A stretch of DNA of 64,000 nt from Alcaligenes faecalis (GTDB lineage Bacteria > Pseudomonadota > Gammaproteobacteria > Burkholderiales > Burkholderiaceae_B), in the NCBI RefSeq assembly GCF_002443155.1, contig NZ_CP023667.1, positions 3,410,001 to 3,474,000 of the forward strand, in the 5' to 3' direction. The notes beneath the pieces were generated by a model. The model was not told the origin of the DNA, made no database searches, and saw only the letters and a list, made by a program, of their open reading frames with translations. Each line of letters starts with the position of its first letter. Positions within the stretch are counted from its first letter, which is position 1. Below are positions 1 to 9,248 of this stretch, in pieces. Position numbers and translations under genes: made by a program.

Positions 1-146
1 ACAATATGAATACGGCCTTGATTGATCGTGTCAACCGCGTAAGCGTTCACATCAACGCCAATGACCTTTTTGCGGCGTGAGGCAAATAATGTTGCAGTAG
101 GCAGGCCGATATAGCCCAAGCCGATCATGGAGAGAGTTTCAAACAT
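1..146 (-). CDS. wecC: UDP-N-acetyl-D-mannosamine dehydrogenase, N-terminal fragment (cut by window edge)
   Basis: Only the first 48 or so codons are inside the window; the gene runs off the left edge. The reading frame from the ATG at 146 gives an N-terminal Rossmann nucleotide-binding motif (MIGLGYIGLPTA, GxGxxG type) followed by VIGVDVN, the acidic end of the second beta strand. This is the typical start of the UDP-glucose/UDP-ManNAc dehydrogenase family, which oxidises UDP-ManNAc to UDP-ManNAcA with NAD. The choice of WecC over another UDP-sugar dehydrogenase rests on wecB lying directly upstream (15 bp away, same strand), which makes its substrate. The C-terminal part cannot be seen. Confidence 0.8.
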   Translation of the reverse strand, partial: MFETLSMIGLGYIGLPTATLFASRRKKVIGVDVNAYAVDTINQGRIHI

Positions 147-160
147 GCTAGTCTTCCGAA

Positions 161-1282
161 TCAAGAGATCAAGGTTTTTAAAATTTCACTAATGCGGGTG
201 GCGGCCTTGCCGTCCCCATAAGGGTTGTGCGCCCGTGCCATACGCTCATATTCAGCAGCGTCATCCAGCAGCTGCGTGGCAGCGCTGACAATGGCTTGTG
301 TTTCTGTTCCCACCAAACGCACAGTTCCTGCATCCACCGCTTCAGGGCGCTCGGTCGTGTCACGCATCACCAATACCGGTTTGCCCAAAGAAGGCGCTTC
401 TTCCTGAATGCCCCCGGAGTCGGTGACCAAAAGGTCACAACGATCCATTAGGTAAACAAAGGGCAAATAATCCAGTGGTTCGATCAAATGAACATCGGAA
501 ACGTCGGATAAGATACGACGTACTGGTTCCTGAACATTCGGATTCAAGTGCACGGGATACACAACCTGCACATCGCCACGGGAGGCAATCTGGCGCAAAG
601 CCAGGCAGATGTTTTCAAAGCCAGAACCAAAATTCTCGCGACGATGCCCCGTCACCAGAACCAAGCGTTTGGCTGGATTGATAAAAGAGAACTGAGCCTC
701 AAAACGGCTACGCAGTTCCGAGTCCTGGCGTACGCGTGCGGCTACATCCAGCAGCGCATCAATGACAGTGTTGCCCGTAATATGCACCGTCTTGGGATCC
801 ACACCTTCATGCAATAAATGAGACTGCGATTGCTCGGTCGGAGCAAAGTGCACATCAGCCAGCACACCCGCTTGGCGACGGTTCATTTCCTCTGGCCAAG
901 GCGAGTACTTATTATGAGTACGCAGGCCGGCCTCTACGTGACCGACCTTGATCTTGGCGTAATAAGCCGACAAGGCTGCAGCCATCGTGGTGGTCGTATC
1001 ACCATGCACCAAAATCATGTCTGGTTGCCATTGCTTGTACACGTCACGCATACCCAACAACACATTGCTGGTGATGTCATACAGGTCCTGGCCTGGCTTC
1101 ATCAGGTTTAAGTCAAAATCAGGTTTGATGGAAAAAATATCCAGAACCTGATCCAGCATCTGGCGGTGCTGACCCGTAACACACACGCGCGCTTCAAATG
1201 CAGAGTCTGCAGCCAAAGCCTTAACCACCGGAGCCATTTTGATGGCCTCCGGTCGTGTGCCAAATACAGTCAAAATCTTCAT
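161..1282 (-). CDS. wecB: UDP-N-acetylglucosamine 2-epimerase (non-hydrolysing)
   Basis: A 373-residue protein of normal family length. It interconverts UDP-GlcNAc and UDP-ManNAc in the cytoplasm, the first step to UDP-ManNAcA. Family motifs visible are [12 protein letters not shown] near the N-terminus, HVEAGLRT around residue 117, GHRRENFG in the middle, and [28 protein letters not shown] in two consecutive blocks near residues 290-315 (UDP-binding GT-B fold C-domain). It lies between the coiled-coil/methyltransferase gene (stop 4 bp upstream) and wecC, so it is almost certainly co-transcribed with the polysaccharide locus. In other bacteria this pair feeds enterobacterial common antigen, capsule or O-antigen; here the capsule exporter genes next door point to capsule. 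Confidence 0.95.
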   Translation of the reverse strand: MKILTVFGTRPEAIKMAPVVKALAADSAFEARVCVTGQHRQMLDQVLDIFSIKPDFDLNLMKPGQDLYDITSNVLLGMRDVYKQWQPDMILVHGDTTTTMAAALSAYYAKIKVGHVEAGLRTHNKYSPWPEEMNRRQAGVLADVHFAPTEQSQSHLLHEGVDPKTVHITGNTVIDALLDVAARVRQDSELRSRFEAQFSFINPAKRLVLVTGHRRENFGSGFENICLALRQIASRGDVQVVYPVHLNPNVQEPVRRILSDVSDVHLIEPLDYLPFVYLMDRCDLLVTDSGGIQEEAPSLGKPVLVMRDTTERPEAVDAGTVRLVGTETQAIVSAATQLLDDAAEYERMARAHNPYGDGKAATRISEILKTLIS

Positions 1283-1286
1283 AAAC

Positions 1287-4004
1287 TTACGTTGAGCCTT
1301 TAGGATAAACAGTTAATAAACAGGCGTCTTTTTCAAGCTTGTATTCAGTATATTTTCCAGCCAGTCCCAGGGCGTCTATATCTGCTAACCAGTGTTGCAC
1401 CACTTGCTTTTCATCTTCGCGGATATAGTCATCCATCAAAAAATCAATATGGGCATTAGGGAAATGCTCCACCAATAAAGGACCTGCGGGGTATCGGGCT
1501 TGAGGGCCCGTAGCCGCCGGAGGACCATCTACAATCACCAAAATGCGCTTTCGAGTAACTTGCTTTTGTCTGGCCAGTTTGGCCAAGGTGCTTTGGCAGC
1601 TGTAATACGGATAAACTTGGCCGTCCGCAGACTGCCAGTCCTTAAGTGGTGCCAGTGTCAGCTGTGCAGCCTGCTCCAACCCTGCTTGTTGAAGATGCGC
1701 TAAGGTTTGCTCGTAATACGAATCCAAATGCTCGAAGGACACGAACTGGGTCTGTCGGGTATCACCTCGTTCCGCCATCAACGCCAATGTCTTAGCCACA
1801 ATAACGGTGGACATGCCTGACCCAAACTCAATGACAAGGTCGTAGGGCTTAAGCACCAATTGCCGCATCAAACATAATGCAAAGTCTGCAGAGATTGGCC
1901 AACTGTGGGCCTCACTGTTAAATGCAGGTAGCACTCCAGTGGCAAAATACTCTTGCATCCCAACAAAGGACTGGAGCTGACGTACCGCATTAGCACTATT
2001 ATTCTTAACTGCTGTTTCAATATGGCGACGAACACGGAGCAGCTCTTCGGATTGTTTTTTAAACAATTCCTCTTGTATCCCTGGAACTGCCGCGTCACGA
2101 GCGGCCAAGGATTGCACTTGGACACTCAAGCGCTTTAGCAGATCTGTTTCACGCGCAGTCTGCGCCGACAATGATTGCTGTAACTCAAGTTGGCGTGCCT
2201 CCAGTGCGGCTTTACTCTTTTCCACGCTCAGTTGCTCTTTAGCTTGCTGCAACAACTCTCCCTGACGCTGTGCGGCTAAAGCAATGTACTCATCACGAAT
2301 TTGAAAAGCTTGATTCAATTGAGCCTGCAAAGACTTATGGTCTGTTCGCTCCACATTGATTTGCTGCCTTGCCTCATCTCGTTCCTGCGTTATTGTCTGA
2401 ACTTGAGATTGCAACGCGTGCACTTCATCCAAGCGCTGGGCAGCAAGCACAACCAATCCATCACGGGCCTGCCTCAACTCCTGCACTTGCAAAAGCAAAG
2501 AGTCCTTTTCTTCCTGAGTGTCCCGCAGTTGCACCCGAAATTCCCCACACTCTGCAACTGATTCCTCTAACTGCACCAGCAGGGACTCAACCTCCTCCAA
2601 ACGTTGCTCTGCAATTGCAAGTGACTCATCATGAGCGATACGCAAAATTTGAAGCTGCGACAGGGCTTCCTCTTTCTCGCGATAATGCATCTGCAGCTCG
2701 CCCTTAAGCTGCTCACATTGCTGGGCCATATCCGCCAAGCCACCTTGTACAGTGACACATTGTTCAAACCACTGCCCTGCTTGTGCCTCTTTGTCCTGCA
2801 GAGCTTGCCTGATCCGTTTCAGATCAGCTTGCAAACCCACGCACTCCCGTTGCGTCTGTAACTTCAACTGCTCTTCTTGCTCCAGCGCACGCTTCAAATC
2901 CGCTACTTGTTTGAGTGCAGCCTGCGTATTGCCCTGCTCCTGACGCATGAACTGTCGCTGTTGATCTTCTTGCTGGCCTCGCTCTTGAAGGGTTTTCTGA
3001 TGATCCTGCTGTAATCGCTGGATCTGTGCTCGCAATGCTTCAACTACTACAAGTTGCTCTTGTTTTTCGTGATTCAGACGCTGCACCTCATCGCGCACGC
3101 TAGACAGCTGTATTCCTTGCTGTTTAAGAGTACTGACCATCGTGTTGCGTGATTCAGCCAACTCCGCCCACTGACGCTGCACCGCCGCATGCTGCGCCTC
3201 AACCTCAGATACAGAGCGGACTTGATCTAAACGAAACTCTTTCGCCTGCTTCAGCAAACGATCGCGTTGACGCGCCTCAGAGTCAGTAAAAGACACATCC
3301 TCGGGCAAGAGCGCCAGGAGTGCTTCTGCCTCAAGCAAATCACCAGACTCATGCAATCGGAACGCCAACCATTTTTGGCGGAACCCACGTGGCTCCAACG
3401 CAAAGGCACGGCGCGCCATCGTCGCAACCAAGGTTGGCTCAGCCGTCATATACGTCCGGGCCACAGCTGTCCACGCACTGGCTTGCACGCTTTTTGAAAC
3501 TGAAGCCTGATTTAGCAAGGCCTCGACCTGCTGGTCCCCTCCTTGCTGATACGCCTGAATAACTTTGTCGAAAGATTTCCCGCCCAATGCAGCAGGAGGC
3601 TGGGTGCGACGACTTTGACGCCAAGCCTGACGCAAACGCCCCGGCACCGAGATCAACGAGCCTGTAGACTGCACACCCTCAATCAAAATGTCGCCAAGCT
3701 GTTTAGCTAAAGCATATTGAGTCTTTAAATCATGTAGCTGGGTTTGCACTTTAAGCAGGCACTCCAAGCGAACACTTTCCGCCTGAACTTCGATAAGCCG
3801 CACATCCACAGGTGCCACATTAATGACTGTCGGCTTCAAGTCACTCCCAACGCCTTGAGGATGATCGTGCAAGCGCCCTAACTCTTCCTGCACGACCTGC
3901 AGTTGGTCTAGCAACAAACCGTTTTCCTCCTCAATACGTTGAACATATTGGGATTCAAAACTCTCATGACCTAAGTCAGAAGGCACAACAGGTGACATAG
4001 ACAT
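1287..4004 (-). CDS. Coiled-coil protein with C-terminal class I methyltransferase-like domain
   Basis: A 905-residue protein. Residues about 15-60 are a short heptad-rich helix. Residues about 145-240 look TPR-like, alternating short helices rich in A, L and W. Residues about 245-665 form a very long Q/E/L-rich coiled coil with few prolines. The C-terminal 210 residues resemble a SAM-dependent methyltransferase: a motif-I-like strand [15 protein letters not shown] (about residue 725), an acidic second strand (FVSFEHLD), and [12 protein letters not shown]. No signal peptide or membrane segment is seen. It sits inside the capsule operon between the KpsE-like gene and wecB. The architecture recalls WbdD, a coiled-coil chain-length ruler with methyltransferase and kinase activity, but no kinase domain is visible and the order of domains differs. 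Function is inferred only; the methyl acceptor is unknown. Confidence 0.75.
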   Translation of the reverse strand: MSMSPVVPSDLGHESFESQYVQRIEEENGLLLDQLQVVQEELGRLHDHPQGVGSDLKPTVINVAPVDVRLIEVQAESVRLECLLKVQTQLHDLKTQYALAKQLGDILIEGVQSTGSLISVPGRLRQAWRQSRRTQPPAALGGKSFDKVIQAYQQGGDQQVEALLNQASVSKSVQASAWTAVARTYMTAEPTLVATMARRAFALEPRGFRQKWLAFRLHESGDLLEAEALLALLPEDVSFTDSEARQRDRLLKQAKEFRLDQVRSVSEVEAQHAAVQRQWAELAESRNTMVSTLKQQGIQLSSVRDEVQRLNHEKQEQLVVVEALRAQIQRLQQDHQKTLQERGQQEDQQRQFMRQEQGNTQAALKQVADLKRALEQEEQLKLQTQRECVGLQADLKRIRQALQDKEAQAGQWFEQCVTVQGGLADMAQQCEQLKGELQMHYREKEEALSQLQILRIAHDESLAIAEQRLEEVESLLVQLEESVAECGEFRVQLRDTQEEKDSLLLQVQELRQARDGLVVLAAQRLDEVHALQSQVQTITQERDEARQQINVERTDHKSLQAQLNQAFQIRDEYIALAAQRQGELLQQAKEQLSVEKSKAALEARQLELQQSLSAQTARETDLLKRLSVQVQSLAARDAAVPGIQEELFKKQSEELLRVRRHIETAVKNNSANAVRQLQSFVGMQEYFATGVLPAFNSEAHSWPISADFALCLMRQLVLKPYDLVIEFGSGMSTVIVAKTLALMAERGDTRQTQFVSFEHLDSYYEQTLAHLQQAGLEQAAQLTLAPLKDWQSADGQVYPYYSCQSTLAKLARQKQVTRKRILVIVDGPPAATGPQARYPAGPLLVEHFPNAHIDFLMDDYIREDEKQVVQHWLADIDALGLAGKYTEYKLEKDACLLTVYPKGST

Positions 4005-4028
4005 TAAATGGATTTCCTATCTTTCTTG

Positions 4029-5219
4029 TTAGTCCACATGGTCCAGGACAATGCTCTTGAGCAGCTTCAAAATCCCGGCCAGGATCAGCGCCAACAGCAA
4101 GGTCACCAAGGTGTTGTACAGACGGCGTGGCTCCATCGGATACTCGGGCAAGGTGGCGGACTGCAGCACAGACACTTTCTCCAACATGCGAGTGGCGTCA
4201 ATCCTGCCTTTCTCCAAAGCAGTCAAAGACGACTTGTAGAGCTCTTGCGTGAACTGCACATTCATCTCCAAGCGGTAGAACTCTTCTACGTACTTATTCA
4301 AGGTGCCACCCGATGGCGTCGCCAATTTGAGTTTCTCCGCTTTGATTTGCGCATCCACGGCCCTCAAGGACTGCTTAAGCATCTGAATATTAGGATGATC
4401 CCGATCCAGGGTTTTGGGCAGGGACGCCAATTGGGTCTGCAATTGAGCACGCTGCCCTTCTAACGTCGCGATAATGGCGTTGATGCTTTCCGCAGTCGCT
4501 TGAGGCGACAGCAAACCAGCCTTGTTTTGGTAGTTCAGCAATTCCTGGCTGGCTTTCTGGAAACGTTCCTGGGCTTGATCGACCTGCGTGACCAGGAAAT
4601 TTACTTGTACCTGGGCCATCTCATGGCCAAGTACGTTCATATACCGTTCGCCTTCCTGGACCAGTTGCTGCGTGATAGCCTGTGCCATCGCAGGCTCATA
4701 CGCCTGCACCTGGATTCGCAGCACACCGGAAAACTCGTCAAACTCGACGCTGACCCGTGATAAATAATATTGGTGGAACCACTCCATGGATTCATCCTGG
4801 AACCACAGGCGGGAAATCAAGTCATGCTCCGACGAACTGTAGTGCGCCCGTAAATCCAGCGCCTCATCCAGCTTCTTCAACATGTCTACGGAAAGCAGAT
4901 AATCACGTAAAAGCAATTGATTAGCCCGGTCTGCGGAAGCGACTCCTGATACCAGCATCCCCAGGTCAAAAGAAGGTGCACCAACCGAGTCCGTCTTACG
5001 AATAATGACGTTAGCCTCGGAGACATAACGATCGGATGCAAAGAACAGCCAGTAAGCCGAGGTCAAAACGGCCAGAATAAAAATTACACGTACCGCATGA
5101 TCAAACAGCCGCAAGGAAAACCAGGAGCGCACACGCGCTATCAGCGAAGGTTTCTTGACTGCCGTCTTGTCCGAGGACGCACCGTTGGTATGCGTAAGAG
5201 CTTGGGGTGTATCTGTCAT
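4029..5219 (-). CDS. kpsE: Capsule polysaccharide export inner-membrane protein (KpsE/CtrB/BexC family)
   Basis: A 396-residue protein with the two-TM layout of polysaccharide co-polymerase-like export proteins: one TM at about residues 42-62 (VRVIFILAVLTSAYWLFFA), a large periplasmic region with coiled coil (about 200-290, many Q, E and K), and a C-terminal TM after a proline-rich PEYPMEPRRLYN motif near residue 352, typical of this family. It would bridge the KpsMT transporter and the outer-membrane export channel. Its ATG overlaps the stop of the KpsT gene by 4 bp (ATGA), so the two are translationally coupled. Length fits KpsE (about 380). Assigned with high confidence from layout and neighbours. 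Confidence 0.9.
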   Translation of the reverse strand: MTDTPQALTHTNGASSDKTAVKKPSLIARVRSWFSLRLFDHAVRVIFILAVLTSAYWLFFASDRYVSEANVIIRKTDSVGAPSFDLGMLVSGVASADRANQLLLRDYLLSVDMLKKLDEALDLRAHYSSSEHDLISRLWFQDESMEWFHQYYLSRVSVEFDEFSGVLRIQVQAYEPAMAQAITQQLVQEGERYMNVLGHEMAQVQVNFLVTQVDQAQERFQKASQELLNYQNKAGLLSPQATAESINAIIATLEGQRAQLQTQLASLPKTLDRDHPNIQMLKQSLRAVDAQIKAEKLKLATPSGGTLNKYVEEFYRLEMNVQFTQELYKSSLTALEKGRIDATRMLEKVSVLQSATLPEYPMEPRRLYNTLVTLLLALILAGILKLLKSIVLDHVD

Positions 5220-5878
5220 GTTGGAATTGAATCCTTGTAGGCCTTGAGCGCATCATCGATCTGGTCAAACCAGTGCGCTTTTCCCTTATGCAGCCAGACA
5301 CCAGCCTGGCAAAATTGTCTTAAAGTCTTATTGTCGTGTGCAACCATAATCAGGCCAGCACGATCAGTCATTGTCTTGAAGGCATCCGCCGCCTTTTTTC
5401 GGAAGGCGGCATCGCCTGCAGCCGTGACCTCGTCCGAGATATACACATCGAAGTTGAAAGCGAAGGAAAGGGCAAACTGCAACCTAGAACGCATGCCCGA
5501 TGAATAGGTGTACACCGGTTCTTCAAATGCCTGGCCCAACTCCGAAAAGTCTTTGATAAACGCCAGGCGATCAGCTAAATCGTCTTGGTGTCCATGTACA
5601 CGACATACAAATTTGGCATTCTGACGCCCCGACAATGTGCCTTCTAATCCCCCATTACCCATGGGCCAGGAAACACGACACAGACGTTGAACGGAGCCCT
5701 TGTTTGGGTGATCCACGCCACCGATCAGGCGTAACAACGTTGATTTGCCGGCACCATTAGAGCCAATCAAGCCCACGTTCACCTTGGGGGGAATCGTTAG
5801 ATTCACACCCTCAAGGACCCATCGACCCACGCCATGTGCCGTCTTGTAGCGTTTGTACATATCATTGACGATGATCAT
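5216..5878 (-). CDS. kpsT: Capsule polysaccharide ABC exporter, ATP-binding subunit
   Basis: A 220-residue ABC ATPase, the usual length for KpsT/CtrD/BexA. Walker A GSNGAGKST is at residues 39-47, the signature is YSSGMRSRLQFALSFA near 130, Walker B is the hydrophobic VYISDE with catalytic glutamate, and the switch histidine is in MVAHDNKT. The signature lacks the usual LSGGQ and has YSSGM, which is normal for polysaccharide and teichoic acid exporters. It powers export of lipid-linked polysaccharide through KpsM. The start ATG overlaps the kpsM stop by 4 bp and its own stop overlaps the kpsE start by 4 bp. Confidence 0.95.
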   Translation of the reverse strand: MIIVNDMYKRYKTAHGVGRWVLEGVNLTIPPKVNVGLIGSNGAGKSTLLRLIGGVDHPNKGSVQRLCRVSWPMGNGGLEGTLSGRQNAKFVCRVHGHQDDLADRLAFIKDFSELGQAFEEPVYTYSSGMRSRLQFALSFAFNFDVYISDEVTAAGDAAFRKKAADAFKTMTDRAGLIMVAHDNKTLRQFCQAGVWLHKGKAHWFDQIDDALKAYKDSIPT

Positions 5879-6663
5879 TTCATCACCAACTGCTGGGAGA
5901 AACGTCGGTACAGCAGCAAACCCAAAAACAAACTAGTGATACCCCACACATACAGATACGCCATGCTTACCCCAGGCACCATATGGTAGTAACTTGAAAA
6001 ACCATGCCGCACAAACTCCAGGCCATGCACTAAAGGATTAAGAAGCAACCAATCCCGATAGGGCTGAGGCACAGCAGAAACTGGCATGATGACACCCGAA
6101 ATCAGATACAAGGGCATCATCAGAATCTTCAGAATATGCTCGGTTTCACGAACCAAGGCCATCAAGACCGAAGCGACCAGTCCGTAGCCCACGCCAAACA
6201 GCCATAAACCAAACATGGCGATAAAAACCCGCAAAGGGTCATCAGGTCGAACGTCATGCCCCAGCAAGGCCACCCCCGTCAGAATGACAACCGCGACCAG
6301 GACCATCAGAAATGCTTCTAATGATCCACGTGCAATAGCCGTATCAAACGGGTGAACTTGCCGATACGCGAACAAGGGTTTATTGCTATCTGCCGCATAC
6401 ATCACCTGCATCGCCGTACGACGAAACATAAAAAACGCCAGCATCCCCACCACAATCCAGACGGTGACATCAATACCGCCCACGGTACGCAGGCGAATCA
6501 CAGTAAAGATGAAGGTGACAAAACTGATATGCAGCACCGGCTCCATCAACAACCAGAACCAGGCAGCCCGCATATCAAACAGACGGTCCAGCGCCTCTCG
6601 TAAAACCAGTGCCCGCCAAACCGACCAGGTGACGGCCATGGGGCTGCGCACCTGATTACTCAT
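5875..6663 (-). CDS. kpsM: Capsule polysaccharide ABC exporter, permease subunit
   Basis: An ABC-2 type membrane protein of 262 residues with about six hydrophobic segments (examples: IDVTVWIVVGMLAFFMF, FLMVLVAVVILTGVALLG, YLYVWGITSLFLGLLLY). The C-terminal part carries ISGVIMPVSAVPQPYRDWLLLNPLVHGLE, split here as family-typical re-entrant segment and LNP motif. I chose the ATG at 6663 because GAGG lies 5 bases upstream of it; an in-frame TTG at 6693 would add 10 residues but has no good ribosome binding site. With KpsT it forms the inner-membrane polysaccharide exporter. Confidence 0.93.
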   Translation of the reverse strand: MSNQVRSPMAVTWSVWRALVLREALDRLFDMRAAWFWLLMEPVLHISFVTFIFTVIRLRTVGGIDVTVWIVVGMLAFFMFRRTAMQVMYAADSNKPLFAYRQVHPFDTAIARGSLEAFLMVLVAVVILTGVALLGHDVRPDDPLRVFIAMFGLWLFGVGYGLVASVLMALVRETEHILKILMMPLYLISGVIMPVSAVPQPYRDWLLLNPLVHGLEFVRHGFSSYYHMVPGVSMAYLYVWGITSLFLGLLLYRRFSQQLVMK

Positions 6664-6705
6664 CTCGACCTCTACTAAAAATTTTGCGTTCAACCATGAG
6701 GTTCA

Positions 6706-7905
6706 TCACTTCATCATGTTGTTCAAGGTCGTACTAGGCACAGCCACCGACACCACAAGACGCAGGAACTTCTGGAATTCAGCCGCTGGCGAATTGGAGA
6801 CATAAATCACGTCCTTATCCTGCACAGGGAAGTTCTGAGTGACGAAGAAAGAAGCCGGATCACGCAGGTCGATCTCGTACACCACAGGTACGACACCCTT
6901 CTTATCCAGCAGGGTCGACTCAGAGGCGCCTTCCACCAGCGCAGCATCTTCAAAGCGGAAGACAAAAACACCACGAGCATCAGCGCGTGACGTATCCAGG
7001 CCACCGGAGCGGGCCAGAGCCTGCACCAAGGAAATGCCTTTGGCTTCAAAAGGAATCTCTTCGTTCTTGCCGGTTGCACCCAAAATGGAGAAGCTCTGGT
7101 TCTGGTACAGCGCCGTAATCACATCGCCCGGTTTCAGCATGATGTTCTGGTTTGGATTACGGATGATCGTATCCAGCGCCATCGTGGATGTGTTCAGCTC
7201 TCGCGAGAGCTGAATGGCGATACGGTTGACTGCTTGCTTTACGCCACCGCCTGCGGCCAGAGCATCCAGCAAACGCTCACCTTTAGGCGTCAGCGGCATC
7301 AAGACGCTTTGATTGACCTCACCCACCACGGTCACGTTGGAGGTGTTGTTCTGAATGACTCTCACCAGCACTTGAGGATTATTCGCCTTGCCCTGCAAAC
7401 GCTTGGCAATGCTTTCTTCAATCTGTTGGGTGTTGCGACCTTTGACAGCAATACGGCCAGCGAAAGGCATACTGATCATGCCGTCTGGAGTCACCATTTG
7501 CTGGGGGAACGCAACTGCATTGGTTGTTGCTGCCGCTGCTTTAGGATCCAGAGAGATCGTGCCAAACAACATAGCTGGCGGCGCTTCCCAAACCGATACC
7601 TCCAGCACATCGCCAGGGCCAATCAGGTAGTTATTCGAGCCGGAGCTGGGAAACTGGGCTGCAAAGTCACCCATGCGCTTTTTAGCGGCCAATTTCTTGG
7701 TCAGCTCGTCTGTCACGTTGACCAGGGTGATGCCTTCGATACGGCCTTCACGTCGTTCCTGGACTTGCTGGCGGCTGGGGCCGTCTGCAGGCATCCAGTC
7801 GGGCATCGTGGCACATCCGGCCAGTACGGCGACCAGGGTACTGGCCAGTACTGGCCGTCCCATTGCTGCAATCTTGCTTACTGCTGTGTGTAGTAATTGA
7901 GCCAT
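6706..7905 (-). CDS. Outer-membrane polysaccharide export lipoprotein (CtrA/BexD/Wza-type, OPX)
   Basis: A 399-residue protein with an N-terminal signal and lipobox: hydrophobic segment VLASTLVAVLAGC, cysteine at about residue 31. The polysaccharide export domain follows (about 90-190; NNYLIGPGDVLEVSVWEAP) and then two SLBB-like segments (NVTVVGEVNQSVLMPLTP and FSILGATGKNEEIPFEA). It would form the outer-membrane exit channel for the capsule, meeting the KpsE-like protein in the periplasm. Length matches the short CtrA/BexD type rather than the longer E. coli KpsD, so I give no symbol. It is followed by kpsM 42 bp downstream and preceded by the oxoamine synthase with a 2 bp gap. Confidence 0.92.
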   Translation of the reverse strand: MAQLLHTAVSKIAAMGRPVLASTLVAVLAGCATMPDWMPADGPSRQQVQERREGRIEGITLVNVTDELTKKLAAKKRMGDFAAQFPSSGSNNYLIGPGDVLEVSVWEAPPAMLFGTISLDPKAAAATTNAVAFPQQMVTPDGMISMPFAGRIAVKGRNTQQIEESIAKRLQGKANNPQVLVRVIQNNTSNVTVVGEVNQSVLMPLTPKGERLLDALAAGGGVKQAVNRIAIQLSRELNTSTMALDTIIRNPNQNIMLKPGDVITALYQNQSFSILGATGKNEEIPFEAKGISLVQALARSGGLDTSRADARGVFVFRFEDAALVEGASESTLLDKKGVVPVVYEIDLRDPASFFVTQNFPVQDKDVIYVSNSPAAEFQKFLRLVVSVAVPSTTLNNMMK

Positions 7906-7907
7906 GC

Positions 7908-9248
7908 TTATTTCTTCATGAGCGTGTGAACGGTTTCACTCGCCAGGTCTATGTCATCCTGGCTATGCGTGGAGGACAGGAAAAAGCGCAAACGCGCTGC
8001 TTTTTCTTCCACCGCAGGATGGATAATGGGTTGCACATTCAGACCGGCATCAAACAACTGGCCGGACAGTTTGACTGCTTTAAGAGAACTGCCTGTAATC
8101 GCGGGAATCACGGCGTAGCCTTCGGCAAAACCGGTATTGATTCCCATCGAGCGCATCGAATTCAGAAACTGACTGCCCCGCTCTTGCAGGGTATGCACAC
8201 GCTCGGGCTCCCGACGCATGATCTGCAGGGCTTTGAGTGAAGCAGCCGCCAGCACGGGAGAAATCCCCACGCTGTACACAAAGCCGGAGGCAGCGTACTT
8301 GAGCAGCTCCACCAGCGCGCGGTCGCCAGCGATATAGCCGCCGCAACTTGCCAGGGTCTTGCTCAAGGTGCCCATCCAGATATCGACATCACGGCCTGCC
8401 ACACCAAAATGCTCGTGCGAGCCGCGACCCGTCTTGCCCAGCACGCCCAGGGCGTGAGCTTCATCGACCATCAAAAACGCTTTATACCGCCGTTTTATGT
8501 CAATAAATGCAGGCAGGTTGGGGATGTCGCCATCCATGCTGTACAAGCCTTCGATCACAATCAGCACACGCTCGAACTGGCCACGAATATCAGCCAGAAT
8601 GCGCTCCAGAGCGGCGCTGTCGTTGTGAGGGAATGAACGGCGGGCGGCACCCGATAACTGGATGCCTTGCAAAATACTGTTGTGGATCAGGCTATCGTGA
8701 ATCACCAGATCCTTGGGACCGAACAAGTAACCAATGGTGCTGACGTTGGTGGCATGTCCACTGACAAAAACCACGCAATCATCCACTTCATAGTTCTGCG
8801 CCAGCTCTTCTTCCAGCTCACGCTGGACGCGGCGCTCGCCTGCTACCAAACGGCTGGCCGAAGCCGATGTGCCGTACTGGTCCATCGCGGCTTTGGCGGC
8901 CGCATTCACTTCCGGGTGTGCAGAAAGACCCAGATAGTTGTAATTGGCAAAGTTCAGATAGTCGCGCCCGTCGATACGCGTGTGCGCAGCGGCCACACCG
9001 TCGTGGCTGCGGAAAAAGGGGTTACGCACGCCCATACGATCTGCCATGGCCTTGGGCACCAGCATTTTCTCGTAACCGGGATGGCGGTCAAAGCGGGTGA
9101 AGGACTCCGGAATATGGCTGGCCGCAGCCTGACGGGTTGCGGACTGCTCGGCCATGCGGCCATCGCTGGCCGCTTGCCCGGTTTTACGTCCCAGAATGCG
9201 CTGGATCAGTTGTGCTTTACTGCCTGGCGCTAGATCGTTCTTACTCAT
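7908..9248 (-). CDS. wcbT: Alpha-oxoamine synthase (PLP-dependent, AONS/SPT family), WcbT-like
   Basis: A 446-residue fold-type I PLP enzyme. Seen are the LNFANYNYLGLSAHPEV substrate-entry motif, SGHATNVSTIG, VDEAHALGVLG with the PLP-ring aspartate, and GTLSKTLASCGGYI with the Schiff-base lysine. These define the alpha-oxoamine synthases, which condense an amino acid with an acyl thioester and lose CO2 (biotin KAPA synthase, serine palmitoyltransferase, CqsA). An extra N-terminal region of about 50 residues precedes the core. Its ATG overlaps the end of the PKS gene by 8 bp, so the two are coupled, and the PKS has no visible thioesterase. I infer that this enzyme offloads the PKS chain as an amino ketone. 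Burkholderia pseudomallei capsule I carries a comparable pair, wcbR and wcbT. Confidence 0.85.
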   Translation of the reverse strand: MSKNDLAPGSKAQLIQRILGRKTGQAASDGRMAEQSATRQAAASHIPESFTRFDRHPGYEKMLVPKAMADRMGVRNPFFRSHDGVAAAHTRIDGRDYLNFANYNYLGLSAHPEVNAAAKAAMDQYGTSASASRLVAGERRVQRELEEELAQNYEVDDCVVFVSGHATNVSTIGYLFGPKDLVIHDSLIHNSILQGIQLSGAARRSFPHNDSAALERILADIRGQFERVLIVIEGLYSMDGDIPNLPAFIDIKRRYKAFLMVDEAHALGVLGKTGRGSHEHFGVAGRDVDIWMGTLSKTLASCGGYIAGDRALVELLKYAASGFVYSVGISPVLAAASLKALQIMRREPERVHTLQERGSQFLNSMRSMGINTGFAEGYAVIPAITGSSLKAVKLSGQLFDAGLNVQPIIHPAVEEKAARLRFFLSSTHSQDDIDLASETVHTLMKK

